64,000 bases of DNA from Plecoglossus altivelis (Eukaryota > Chordata > Actinopteri > Osmeriformes > Plecoglossidae): assembly GCA_036571765.1 (NCBI GenBank), contig BROE01000015.1, positions 3,800,491-3,864,490 of the forward strand, written 5' to 3'. Each line of letters starts with the position of its first letter. The first letter of the stretch is position 1. Made by a program: the position numbers and the translations under genes. This document shows, one piece after another, positions 1 to 12,779 of the stretch. A model generated the notes under the pieces. That model worked only from the letters and a program-made list of their open reading frames with translations. It was not told the DNA's origin and did no database searches.

Positions 1-503
1 GAAACATAATGGACATGTTTTCATTTTTCAGCGCATGACTATAACAGCCTGTCGATCCACTGATGGGGTAACCCAAAGTTCAGAGTTCAAGTTCAGTGGT
101 TGCATCACTCACTTTATCCAAACCTGTCCATCTGCGTTAGGAGACACAGGTCTCTCAGAATGGCAACTTGTCACCTTGACCTAATCTCAATCAAATCAAT
201 ATACTCATCTGGATACTATTGTTATTAATAACACCTATCTCATATGCCTACCCAACACATAATGCATTCCTTGTTGCAAAGGCTATGCTACCGCCATACC
301 ATCTAGTCTGTTGCAAAATGGCAACAAACTTATGTCAGCACAGAGGCAGTTGGAAGGTCTGGACACCACAATCCCCTGGTTCTGAAGGTTATTCAGTGGA
401 AAGCTCAGCCTTTCTCTCCACACACTGCCTGACACACACACGCACGCACACAAACAGCCCATTAATCCAGACAGGCCCAGGCTCTGTGCACTGGAGCGGA
501 GAA

Positions 504-505
<2 letters not shown>

Positions 506-543
<38 letters not shown>
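506..543. repeat. (GA)n microsatellite
   Basis: Uninterrupted GA dinucleotides in the upstream intergenic region; open frames across it encode Arg-Glu runs and are artefactual. Confidence 0.95.
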
Positions 544-546
<3 letters not shown>

Positions 547-3489
547 CCCTTACAAGCCCCCCGACGCCCTGCCCGACTGCTTCTATTACTTCACAGCACA
601 GCGCGGCCGCCTCCCAGAGCGGTCATTTCATTTAAGAGACCTCTGTAAAAGGCATCATCTGAGGCCAGCAGAACTGACAGAGCGGGGCTTCTGAAGTGGT
701 GTTGGTGGTGGAGAGTGTGTGTGTGTACAGTATGGGTGCGCGTGTGTTTGCGGTTCGTATGTGGATGGCATGTGATGTGTGGGAAGGCACATCCGGTGTA
801 CTGTACATCGCCGAGTGCATGGAGTGGGTGTGTGTGCGTGTATGCACCTTCTGGTAAGTTGGCATGTTTGTAAGTTGGATTCACGTCCATCTGGTGTGGA
901 TGGACATGGAGTTGGGAGAAAAGGGAGGCGAAGCGGTCAGCGTTGCCCTGACGATCATTTGGTGAGGGCTTTGTTGTTGGGCCGTTCCACAGAGCAAGGT
1001 TAAAGACGGGGGGGGGGGTTACACTATGCACTGTCTTGTCCTGTGGATCACACGCTACCACTGGGAGACAGCTCCTGTTCTTAACCTTTCCAAAGTTCAA
1101 GCAAGCAATGGAGTTCAGTCAGCTTTGCTCTCTTGAATAGCCAGTCCTGTGAAATTAACCAGTCAACTGTCAAAGAGAATGTAAAAACTTTTCTTTCTTT
1201 TTTTTTACCTTTCCCTTTCAAAACCTGAACGGGCAAACAGGCCGTCATCAACTTGAAGAAAGGTTTGCCAACCTTTTATCTTGTAATGGGTTTGTAATGT
1301 TTACACAAGCTTTGGAGGAAAATGCTAACATCTTCTTAGTAACAATGCAATAACAGAGAGGGTCCATTTTGGTGAGTAGAGCTCTCTTGCTAACCAAACA
1401 ATGACTAATGGCTTCTTAAGTCAATTAACGGTATTTAAAGCAAAGAGCTCGGCCCTAGAGGGAAAGTAGCAGGTGGGAAGAGGAATGTTTGTGTGTGTAT
1501 ATGTGTGTGTGTGAATGTGTGTGTGTATGTGTACAAGAGGTAGCTAAGGTGAGACTACACAAACAGTTGCACCACCCAGGTTCAAACCACTTAACCCCTC
1601 TGTAATATGAAACCATCAACTACGTTCTCTCAGAAGAGACCTCATTAAGGACTTCTAATTGGCTAGTAATTACCCAGTCTTTATCCACCCCAGTGTGAGA
1701 TGGTGGTATATAAGGTAAAGGTTTGTGTTTCCTGCTGTGGGCTTAGAAGAATAGAAAGGGCATGACAGGTGTCTGCCCTCTGCTGTACTGCAAAGGGTCA
1801 AGGGTCGACTGCCTGGAGTCCACAGCATTTGCATTCCAATTGCGATTACGTTGAACTTCAGTGTCTTTTAGTGCATCAATGCATTTGAATGGACACACAA
1901 GATAACTGCAACCTGCTACACTTGCATACAGCAACAATGTGCTTTTTAAAATGCAATGCTCTTTGGTTATCACACAATTCCATCAACTACAATCCTAAAC
2001 GGGCTGAAGTAATTGCACATTTTTCCATTTGGTGCTTAGACAACAACTGTGGGATTATTTCTTGGAACCTTGGCCAGAGAAAAGGGAGCAGATGAAACAG
2101 GACTTTTTATTTTCCTTCCCGCCCTCCATCTCACACAGCCCTCTCTCCTGACCTTTGACCCTAAGCTGTCACAGTGATGGCTACCCTCACCCAGAAACAC
2201 TTATTTCACACATACCACCCCCTGAATTGCCTTGATGGCCTCTGTATTGGAAATATAGAGTAAATCGGAATTGAGGCAGGAGCTGAGATGGGTTGAGGGC
2301 AGATGATAGTGATTGTTGTCCACCTTATGTAGTTTCGGAGAGAAGATGAGATGTCAGAATTGGCTTTAATTTGGAGACAGAAAGACATTTTGAAGGACAC
2401 GCTGGTCTTGTATTATGTTGAAGTCAACATGAGGCTCTGTTGTGGATTTCTTTGACATTACAGTACTCCTTGAATGAAACGGGGACATTAAAATAAGATT
2501 TCTTTTCCAGTCCATTTTAATATTTTAATGATTTATCTTCCTAATGTGACCGTAGGGGAACAGCACAGTTGTAATTATCTTACTCACATTGAAATATACA
2601 GAACTAACCTTACATGGCGGCAATATGTATATGTATATACTGTGTGGTTTGTTGTTACAAGAAGGTCACAGCAAAAACATGGAATGGTGAACCGTGCCAA
2701 ACAAAAGTAAATCATAAGAGTGTCCTATCTACCCAACCAAAACAAGCCCCTACTCTAAACACACGGGGTGGCACCATCTTCCATATACATATGCTAATCA
2801 AGTCCCTGTACAATCCCAGCTGCGTGTGTGTTTCTCTTTTAGAACCGAGGGTCATATTAGGACAGACTGACTGGTGTGGTGTGCATCCAGGTAGGCAGGC
2901 TGCCGTTCCACCGCAGAGCTATTTCCCTCAATCAGTGGGGCACTTTTGATTTGCATGCCCTGCCAAATCAGGGTTCCGCTCCATGACGTTGATGGGGACA
3001 TGGTTCATCAAGAACCCATGGCTAATTTCAAACGTTCGTCTGGGAGAGAGCGCGTGCGGGCGCGTGCGTTTCTGGGCTATTTTTAACTGCTCAAAGCAAT
3101 CAAGAACAACTAAACACACTGAAGACCCACAGAACAGGCAGGATAGCAGATAGGTGTTTGTTTTCGAGGTGGCCCGTGCCAGACGAGCGCTGAGACAGCG
3201 GTCTACCAGACACTGGGAGGAGAACGTAATCCTTTTAACTACAAGCTCACTATTACCGATTCTCTATTTCCTATTGGTTTTTCACACTTGTCTTTCTGCT
3301 CTTATTTTTTTTTCCTCTGAAGCAAAGTTTCAATCACCAATTTGCTTGTTTTTCCGCCTGCAAGCTTGTTGGCCCTTTTTCTGCTGTGTGTGTTCATATA
3401 GCAGATTAGTACTTTTGTTGCTTTGTTTCTAATTGAATATTTGTGTTGTAGTTGGCTGGCTTAGGGGGGTATGTATGTTTGTGTTTGTG

Positions 3490-3490
3490 C

Positions 3491-3526
<36 letters not shown>
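3490..3526. repeat. (TG)n microsatellite
   Basis: Seventeen or so uninterrupted TG units, preceded by imperfect GTTTGTG repeats. Confidence 0.95.
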
Positions 3527-3527
<1 letters not shown>

Positions 3528-3539
3528 TGCAGAACACCT

Positions 3540-4290
3540 GCGAGTGTTTATAATGTCCCATCTCTCTCCCAGCTGCTCCTTCTCCAAACACCTCATCGGC
3601 GTAATCATTTCATAAAATTTCACGATGTGCCATCTGGCTAGAGCCGAGCTATAAGCACATGCAACATGCATTTGCATCGTACTGCTGGAGGGAAGTACAA
3701 TAACAGTATATTTTAACATAATGGAGTCTTTTTTCAAACAGCCATGCAAATTTCCACCACATGTAGAAACCATAACAAATAAAAGGGAGAGGTTTTCCTC
3801 CTGCCATTCGCATTGATGGATAGGAGAAACGTACCGTGGACTCTACAGCAATATCCGAACACATCTGATCACAAATGTGTTTCTACATTTGACTGATAAT
3901 GCCAATATTTTACCCGAACAAAGACTTCCTTTGCATCTCAGTATTATATATAGCGTAGAATCCAGTGTTCAGTGCTTTGCTCGGCCATGTGAAAGGACAA
4001 GGAAGCTTGCTCAGCGCTGAAGAGGGCAGTCACAAGAGGAGAGAATCCCACGGTTACATTCATGGCCGTTGACATCTCGGAAGCCATGACTATTTACAGA
4101 ACTGGGAATGCTTTGGTAGACGTCATGTAAATCTCAGCGATGTAAATTACATTTTAACACAAAAACGCTTTTAAGAATTATTTGGCCAAGTGAGAACATT
4201 TTGCTCGACGTACACATTTTTCATTTGCAGTCGGCGACATTGTTTTAATTAGACTCCGACAGAGATTGTCCATTTTACTGCGCTTCCCCT
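3540..4290. promoter_or_regulatory. candidate conserved non-coding element with paired POU octamers
   Basis: A perfect ATTTGCAT (3,670-3,677) and a perfect ATGCAAAT (3,744-3,751) lie 67 bp apart in opposite orientation, within about 700 bp of complex sequence free of simple repeats. Toward the end, TTTTAATTAGACTC (near 4,243) adds a homeodomain core. Conservation could not be tested. Confidence 0.4.
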
Positions 4291-7200
4291 ATGTCTCCCA
4301 TTGTCTGGTTTCTCCTACTGGTATGGAACAGCAGGGGTACAATAGGAAACACCAATCCATCTCATTATCTTGCCCAAATGGAGACAGATAGGCCTGGTTT
4401 CACGCCTCTCTTTCTGAAGACGCTTGTACAGTCATTAACAAAATTAAAGGACCGCTCTCTCCCTCCTCCCGCTGGCCTTCTATTTTCAGTCCTTCTCCTT
4501 TGTTCCTTTCTCTTCCCCTCTCTCTCTTTTTTCCCTCTTCCTTTCCCTCTCCATGATTTCTCACTATCGCCAACCCTCCAGCTTTTCGGCCACCACCTCC
4601 ACACAGTAGGCCTAATGCGATTTCCACGATTAGATAGATTTCCTGTATTACTCAGAAAGGCAAGATAGTATGTCTGGAATTAATGATTATTATCGTTTTG
4701 ATGAATGGCAGAATTTAACACAGAGAGGAATGGAGCAAGGGAGGGAGAACAATAGCAGTGTATTGTGCAGACGAAGAGGAATATGAATATCTTTTTGTGC
4801 CAGCACACAATGGATTTTTCGTTCGCTGTGCGACCTAATGATATTAACGCCATTAGGGGAAGGAGAGAGTGAATGGGGGAGGGTAGACAATGGAAGTTGC
4901 TGCACCTGAATTAATTGAGCAAGTGAGGTCATTATCTGAAAACGATTGGCTGGCAGGCTGGCTCTGGCAATAACGAGGGTGGTAGTTCTCTTTTAACTTC
5001 TGATGACTTTCTTTCCCTCTACTCTTCTCTTCCTCATTTCTTCCCCTCTCAAGTCATGCATTCCAATTAGCCACTGGGTCACCTGTATCTCTTCACTCAG
5101 TGACTAGACCTCTTTGTCCCTTGTTTCTCACCCCAGCTCTTCAACAACTCTCCCGAAGATCGGATTCAAGGCTTGTATTACCGGTGATTTCAGAAGGTTG
5201 GTGAGTGTAAAGTGTATATTCATCTTAAACACACACACACAGCTTCAATGAGAATTTGGGCCCGGGTGGGTTGTAAGGAAGGAGTTTAAAGGAATAACCT
5301 GGCAGCTCAACCCTCTTGCTCTTTGTATTCTGTAACTCACTCTATCCTAAGGGTCAAAAAGGCCCCACTTTCAACCTTGAAATAAAACAGGTTAATTTCA
5401 TTTTTACCCCACACTCTTTTGGGCACTCAAATGTGCAGCCTTGCTGCAAATGAATCAGAAAGATTTAGTTGTGTCTGAGTTCAATCAGTCACATACAATC
5501 TAAATGTCTCATTGTGGGTGTGCGTGCATTTAACATAGTTTCGAGTCATTCTGACCCTAGAAGAGAGCACAAGGCTTAAAGATTGAAGAAAAAACAGTGG
5601 AAAAAAGTGTGACCAGTTAACATCCAACTATCCTAAATAGTTTTCCAAATTCTCTGAAGTGAACAGAAGTAGTTTGGAATTCCATTGGGGGACTTGTAAA
5701 TTTCCTGCCAAACCTTCTACACACCCTCGCATCCATAATGACATCCAAAGCCAATGCATTGAAATTAACAGAGCACATAATACCACAGATGGTGTCAACA
5801 TTGTGTCCACGTTTCATATGAAAGGGGGATTTTTCCCCAAGCCAAGGATGTCGATGAACAAACAGGTGTGTCATTTACATAACAGTGTTGCTCGGCAGCC
5901 AGATCCTCTCAGTAAGTAAATGTCACACATCCGGCCGCGCTTGCGACTGTCATCAATCAAAGTAGGATCTGGTTGAGCCAACAAGATGACACAGCCTTCA
6001 ATCAGCAATGCAGACGGTAGCTCAGAGTAAATGTTAGCCCTTGCGACCTCCCTCATTGTGTGTCAGATGAGGTTGGAGTTTGGTGTAGCGGACCCGCAAG
6101 TTGAATTGGAATTAAGGAGAGTTTGGATGTTAGTCAGCGTTAGCTAGAAGCTAGTATGCTAACAACTATTAGCTTGCAATGTGTACACTTGTGACAGACT
6201 GCGTAAGCTTCGGCGGCAGTGCACACACGTCCTCACCGCCCGTCACTGGACTCAAACTCTGCAGCACTGGCTCCACAAGCTTGACCACTACCACCTACAC
6301 CAATGAAAAGCTAGCTTTTTGCTGGTGTGAATGGTCTGCACGGGGCTGTGCAAATGTTGCAACTTTTTTCAATCATCCTCTTGAAAACAAAATACATGAG
6401 GGTTTTCACTATGTCTTAGTTCAGAATTATACCATTTAATACAATTCAATGTAAAATACTGTTAGGCCTTTCTGACCAAAACTCAGATTCAAATTCATAC
6501 TGCAGCTAACCTAACAACCCTGCTTTTGTAGCAGGGGGGGGGGTATATATATAAATGCTGTAACTGCTTCCTTTCTAACCTATAGATTTCCATATTTCCT
6601 CAGCAGACAGAACCCACACAGTTGAGGAGTTGCAGACAGACACGGACTGCAGGCCACAAATTTATATTGTTTCAGTACCAATTACTATTGATTTTGCAAT
6701 GGGTCTAAGCTGCAGTGTTATTTAATTGGTGATATGTGTACTGTCTGAATCAATGAGCACACTCTTGTGGCTTACTTTGTGATAAGTTATGGAGGTAAAG
6801 GAGTCAACGAACTGGAATGACCTTTGAACTTTCAATGGAAACTGCAGGTTTTTCATCAAGGAGCGAAGCACCATTTTATGGCCAAAACAGCACCTAATAG
6901 CCCATTGTACCGGTCGTAGTCTGGAAATAAGTTTGAGACAAGACAGTGTTCCGTCGAGAATGTTGGCAACGGGGATTTACCGCTTCCATTTCACCAGAGA
7001 GAAAAATCCACTGAGCAAAGAGGAGAGGACCAACACAAAAGGGTATCGCTCAAGGTCTTCCTGGTCAAGGTCACTATTTTGTCCATTGCAACAATAGGCC
7101 ATTACTGAGATGTACGTTTTACATTATACAAAGAGCATAATGACCCCATTATCAAGACATAATCTAAAAATTATCAGCCTGAAAGGTGATAAAAAAAGTG

Positions 7201-7559
7201 AATGGGAATCTCAGGTCGAAACCGATGTTCAATTAGGATTTTTAGTGCCACCTCCTCATCTTGCTGCCCAGTCATTCCTCATAAGAGATGAGAAGACTTC
7301 AAAGTGTAAAGTTTAATATTAAGATTCACAATGTGGATTTAATACCAAATTTCAAGAGTTCAAGACCAAAAATTGCACAAGTTTTAACCTGCCCAGTAAA
7401 TCAATTATTGCTGAGATGATAATAAGATGATTCTATGAAATTGCCGATTTGTGAGACATTCAAAGCCAAGTGACAGTCCAGTCTAAATTACACTCTTATA
7501 TAACATGCGTCCTTCTGAATGACACTTTGCATAATAGTGTTTAATTTGACAGTATTAGA
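4291..7559. other. intergenic, no gene seen
   Basis: A C/T-rich stretch (4,451-4,560), a G run (6,533-6,541) and GCTAGC-like words around 6,130-6,180. Nothing in it resembles an exon or RNA gene. Confidence 0.55.
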
Positions 7560-8250
7560 GTATCTGATATGCTAGAGTCACAGAGGCCTCGCTCAGCTCA
7601 ATAGGGCTGGGGCTCATTCCCTTTACATTACATTAGAATTTTCTTCTTTCATTTGCCAAGGTTATTAAAAACCATCCTTTTCATTGAAATATCCGGACCA
7701 TTATGATCCCGCTTTGTCAGAATACATTCCGTCAAGATGCAATAAAGAGGGAACCGGTGTCACTGAGTGTCAGACAGGCTCCTTTGAAAGCTTGAATCGG
7801 GAAGACTCGATGAAGGAGATAATGCGATCATTTGATTTGCCACAGATAAATACAGGAAGTACCTGGGCGGCGGACAGACTAAGAGAGAGAAAGGGAAAGG
7901 AGGGGGGGGGAGCAGTCTTTCCTGTTAATTAAATCTGGCATTAATTAAAGAATTTCTCTGAACCATTAACTCGCCCATTGATATCTCACGGAAAGGGTAC
8001 GATAGGGAGTTAAGGCTAGGAAGCGTGGCCGGGGTAGTTGGAGAAGGCTTCTCATTTAATTGTGAAAGTCGGCGTAAAATTTGAGTGAGCGCTTATCACA
8101 TCAATGGCAAAAGGAAGATAAGAGTCAAGACAGCAAGATCAGATAGCACAGGGCGCTCGAAGAAATGAATTTCCTTGATGTGCTCTGCTCATTACTTTGC
8201 AATTGCAACACTGTCACAGTTGTTTAAGGTACTTTGGTAAGACCAGGAGG
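7560..8250. promoter_or_regulatory. candidate conserved non-coding element
   Basis: Complex, repeat-poor sequence with two TTAATTAAA sites 16 bp apart (TAATTA at 7,926 and 7,942), TTATTAAAAACC, and TTTGATTTGCC near 7,832. A short GA/G-rich stretch at 7,880-7,910 interrupts it. This is the texture expected of a vertebrate developmental enhancer; nothing else supports it. Confidence 0.35.
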
Positions 8251-8576
8251 GTTGGCAAGTGTGGTGGATGACACTTTCTTCGTAGATTTTTCTCCTGAAG
8301 ACTGCGGTTTAAGTTGGTCCCTCCAACATATTGCTGTAAACTGATCCACATCAAAGCTGTTGGTTATTGTCAAAGCTGTTGTTGAAGTTGGCTGTTTCGT
8401 CGTAAGATAAGATCACTGTGGAGAATGCTAGAGGATCACCTTTAGATTATGACAACAACAACCCCAAATATGAACAAGAGCCCCTTCCTGCTCGTCATGC
8501 AAACTATCCTGCTTTCAAATCTCATGTGTTCGCCTGCATAGGCCAGAGATTAAAAACATTTTGAAGTAAAAGTCCT

Positions 8577-8636
8577 TGGATGGGGATGTGAACCCATGAC
8601 AAACTACTTATCCACTACGCTAGAGCTAGAGACTCA
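8577..8636 (-). mobile_element. tRNA-like (SINE-type) fragment
   Basis: On the minus strand, TAGCGTAGTGG (8,612-8,622) fits the Pol III A box, and GGTTCACATCC (8,584-8,594) fits the B box except for one base. Only 17 bases separate them, too few for an intact tRNA, so this is either a degraded tRNA-derived SINE head or a chance match. Confidence 0.35.
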
Positions 8637-8999
8637 AATGGACTCTCAACTGTGAAGGCTGATGTCTGTAAAGCCATCTTGGTGGGATTGGTGATTGAAA
8701 GTGAGCAACGACAGTGAGATGTTCTATAGATGCTGTAACAAGGACATGCTACAGTACAATCCACGTATTTACTTATGGAGCAGTTCAAAGGCTTGTGTTC
8801 ATCATACACATTATTACTTCTACGGGGCTGTGTCTGCATCACCCAGGTTCATTTCAACCAGTGCATGGTGTATCATATTTCAGCATACCTTGTGCCCTGA
8901 AATTACATTTTTGACAAACCGGGAGAAATATGTTGCCCTCTCATCACTTTTATTAATACCTGTTGTCTGTTCCTACCAGGCTAACAGGCTTGACAAACA

Positions 9000-9330
9000 C
9001 ACACAAACCTCGTTAATCTCTCTAATTAAGACACCTCAGTGGAGGTGCCCAGTTGCTGAGTATTTAGGCTAATTACAGTGCTAATTACCGTATTAATTAA
9101 GGGGCATAATTACATTTCAAAAGAATGACTTGCAAAGGTAAAGGGTTAATTTTGGAGGGAGAAGCAAGCCTGCATTATTTACTTACCAATGAATAATACA
9201 TCCTGAAGGAGAGACTAATATATTTCCCACCACTGAACAAAGCAAAGCAGAGGATTTAAATATTCATCTCTGGTGAATATTTTGTGAGTTATGTTTTCAT
9301 GAGGTCGAACCAGACCACATTTCATCTCTA
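9000..9330. promoter_or_regulatory. candidate enhancer with a phased TAATTA array
   Basis: TAATTA hexamers start at 9,023, 9,070, 9,082, 9,094 and 9,107; the last four are spaced 12, 12 and 13 bp. The surrounding 300 bp is complex and AT-rich (TTGCAAAGG, CATTATTTAC, GAATATT words). TAATTA is the core site for many homeodomain proteins, including the LMX1 family. Confidence 0.5.
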
Positions 9331-9829
9331 CAGCTAGATCTATAAATTAAAGGCACCAGAAAACAAATGTCATTTTGTTGGGCTAAACAAATGACCAACA
9401 TGTTAATTTTTAGCAGGGGGAAACAACGATGTCAAATATGTATGTCATAAATCATGTAGGCTGTGTAATAGAGTTGTGTTTACCTGGATGTGGTTTGGGA
9501 GATTATGTTGATTTGATGCTGGATTGACTTATAGGGCTGGTGAACATTTCATAGTCTTATCTAACCAGATTACATTGTTCAATAAATGTCGTTGTGGATG
9601 TGAATGACTAGAACTTGACAGTGTGGTCAAGCCTTAGTCGATCTTAAAATACCCTTAGTTGGAATTCCAATGTAACGTCAAAACAGCTGAATTCGGTATT
9701 TACAACAGAATTTCTGTCACTCTCTACACTTTGAAGTGTTTTAAATAGACGGTTTACCTGACTTTATAACTGCGAGGGCAGAGGACTCGAAAAGATAAAT
9801 AAATCACGCAACCATTGATGAGTGACTGA

Positions 9830-10260
9830 TATCACTGCACAAAATGGCGGCACAATAAATTACCCCGCCGTGAAACCACACAAACAGACCGAGATAATTA
9901 ATGTAAATTATTTTCGCCGCCAAAGTCTTCTCAGTACATGAGTAATACGAACCATCAGGAAGGCCTCTTCCGCGGCATTAATTACAGAAAATGACAAGCG
10001 GGCTGACAAGCGGCAAGCTCATTATTGGAGCACATTCGAAAGTTTGCAATTTGTGTGCGAGAGAGGAGGGAGGAAGGAAGGATGGGAGGATGAGAAGGAA
10101 GGTGGGGGGGGAGAGAAAATGAGAGACAGAGACAAACTCTCAGCTAAATTAATCTCCTCTCTCTCCCTCTCTCTCACGGAGTGTGAGGCGGAGCCCCCAC
10201 CTTCTAATTTTGGCGTTATTAACAGGTTTGGCAGTATCGCTCGTTCCATGTCAAGCTAAT
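9830..10260. promoter_or_regulatory. candidate conserved non-coding element
   Basis: TAATTA at 9,895 and 9,979, AAATTATTTTCG, and a pair of TGACAAGCGG repeats near 9,991 and 10,005 that fit TALE (MEIS/PBX) TGACA cores. A GA/CT-rich segment follows at 10,060-10,175. The assignment rests on word content only. Confidence 0.4.
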
Positions 10261-12779
10261 CAGGGTTTTTTTTTCTTCCTCGCGCTTTCCAGTGGCGTGT
10301 TTGCGAGAGCGTGGTGTCATTCTAGAGGGATCAGGCCTGGTAACGCACCCTCCATCACACACACTATCCTACAAGGTTGCTTTAATAAGGTCCCTTAATC
10401 ATCGCGTGGCGGTCTCGCCCGACGCCCACTGTCGTTGCTCTCTCATGAAGGAGAGTCATTAAGGGACGCAGAGGTTCATGGAGGAGGGGGTGGTGGTGGG
10501 GGGGGGGATGGGCAGGAGCGCAATGGAGTGCAGTGGCAGTGTGTGCGTATGGGGGTATAGGGATTAAAATAATGGAGACCCATGTGTGCAAGCCCTTGCA
10601 GCAATCTGGCGAAGGAAGTTGGACCATCTGCTCACTGTATGTGAAGGCATGCGTGTGGTTGTGTGTTAATTCTTTTATCTGTTTTGAATACCGGGAGTAT
10701 GCAATTGATTAATAGGTCCCTCTTGAAGTTGAACATCATCTTGTGTGTGTGTGATGCCAGAAGTGAGTCATGGTTACTTGTCTTATAGGACAACATTCCT
10801 CAGACAAGATCTACTACTCCAACAGCAGTTATTAACAGATAGCATGTCTAGTCGTTGCTTTCATTTGATAGGGCTGTTGGTAGATAACTCTACTTTCCAC
10901 CATCTGAATCGAAAGAAACAATTCTCAAGTTTGAATCATTTTCAGTCAAGTTATAACCATGTGACATTTCTTTACAGAGCAAATCATAGATGCATTATTT
11001 TCCCTTCAATTTTAAAACTGCTGGTGTCCCTTTTTTGGGTTAGGCTGAATTGGAGGTAGTTTCCATGGAGACCATGCCTGAGGTCAGGGCATTGCAGAAT
11101 TTGGTTATTGTTAAATCAGCCTAACAATCATTGACCTTTGCTTGGGTTTTTTTCCTTCTGTTTTTCCTTTATTTGATTTGCCAGAGGTTAATTCTTTCCA
11201 GAGGTATGAAGAGGTGACTCAGTCTCAAAATCAATGTCCCCACAAAATAAACAAGTCAACCTGATACGACTGAAATCATTTTTGTGTAACCTTCTCAGAA
11301 TATCATGGAGGATATAAAAAGTGCACAGGCTAAAACTACGGCACAATAAAAAACTTTGCTTGAAAAACATGTGAGTAATCATTTGAAGCCTTCAGCAAAG
11401 CATCTTCAAAGGGACTTCAATCCCATTCAGATTCTGTTTTCCAATCCATTGTTTTTCAGGACAGAAATGCCAACAGCATGCCTACCATCCTGTAGTATGC
11501 TATGTGTAATGTCTCTCCCTCTCTCCACCTGCATAGTCTAAGTCACTCAGCACATTTTGCATGCTATTTCTTCCAGCGTCCCCAGGAGGCCAAGGACCGC
11601 CTGGAGAGCCAGGTCTGGTTTAACGCCAGCTCAGCTGGTTCATGGGAAGGAACGACTTGCCTTGGTCTCCGTGGTGACATTGCGCGTCACTGTTCCCAGT
11701 TCATTTGTCTCACTATGATTGCATGCAGTCTCGTGGGTCCATGAACAAATCTGCCATTTTCTCATACACTCCTGGAGTCAGCTCCTGAAGTGTTTTGGTG
11801 TTAGAAACTAGTTTTGCTGCTGCTCAGCTAGTCAGAATATAACATGGCTGCTATGCAGGATGTTATTGTCTCTACAAATATGTAGGACGGAGAGGCCTGT
11901 GAATGTTTGATAGGATAATATCTGTGGGACCAAGAGTGTAAGATTTCTGTTTAGGCGGGTTGTGAAGCAGCAGCCCTATAGACTCTAACCTGCATGAAAC
12001 GTTTTGAGTTTTGTTCCTGCAAAAATGATTGGTCCAGTCGTGACACTCAACAGGATTTTTGGTGGCTAACTATTATACTTTCCACCTCCCAAAAACGACA
12101 AATACTAAAGTGAGGAACTTTAAATACATTTCTATCAAACATATTGACTGTATGCCTTTTGGGAGGGAATGCTAAAAAAGTAATTCTGCCTTTTTTTGTG
12201 CCTTGAGGTTTAGATTAATCCTCAACACACATGCAACATGTCCTCCACACCGCATTAACAAGGTGTCAGCTTCCAAAATATTACTAGTGCTGTAATTTAG
12301 GTCAAATGGCACTTCAAAAAGGGCCCATCCCTGCAAGTTGACACTAAATCTAGTCCCTTGTGTGAAATTGAGAATATTTTAGACAAACTGTGCATATGCA
12401 ACCTATTCATGCTATAACTCTATTGAGAGGCCCCGTAAATACTTTTTTGTTGGAAATTAGACATGTGCATATCTTGAATTAAAAATAATGTTACTGTTAA
12501 TGCTCTCCATTTACAATCTGAGGATCATTTCACTGGTTGAGAGGTAATACAAGTTTCTGGAACATGATGACATTAACAAAGCTTCATCAACAAAAATGTA
12601 CAGACAAGATATTCAGTCTGCTTATCAAAACAAAGACAGATAAAATGGCTGATCCAACTTCCTCTTTCTCTTGTTATTCCTATGACAATGTTGCTACCTG
12701 AGCACCAAGCCAACAACATTGTACACTTTGTACAACTGCACTTTGCTTGAGGCAGACTAATAAAACAAGAGTTAGCCAA
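10261..12779. other. intergenic, no gene seen
   Basis: Includes a G run at 10,498-10,507 and an isolated 36-bp collagen-like block at 11,577-11,612 (see findings). No convincing exon, RNA gene or mobile element. Confidence 0.5.

Larger units (their letters stand above)
1..3539. other. intergenic, no gene seen
   Basis: Contains GA, GT and CA microsatellites (506-543, 711-760, 1,490-1,535, 3,490-3,526) and a G run at 1,008-1,018. I see no coding exon, tRNA or identifiable transposon. Confidence 0.6.

Noticed and set aside
219..635. 138-codon open frame containing a GPGSVH phrase like the Pbx C-terminus
   Set aside because: The phrase is followed by a GA-repeat translation, not the conserved SDTSN end, and no homeodomain exon is nearby; it is a chance match across a microsatellite.
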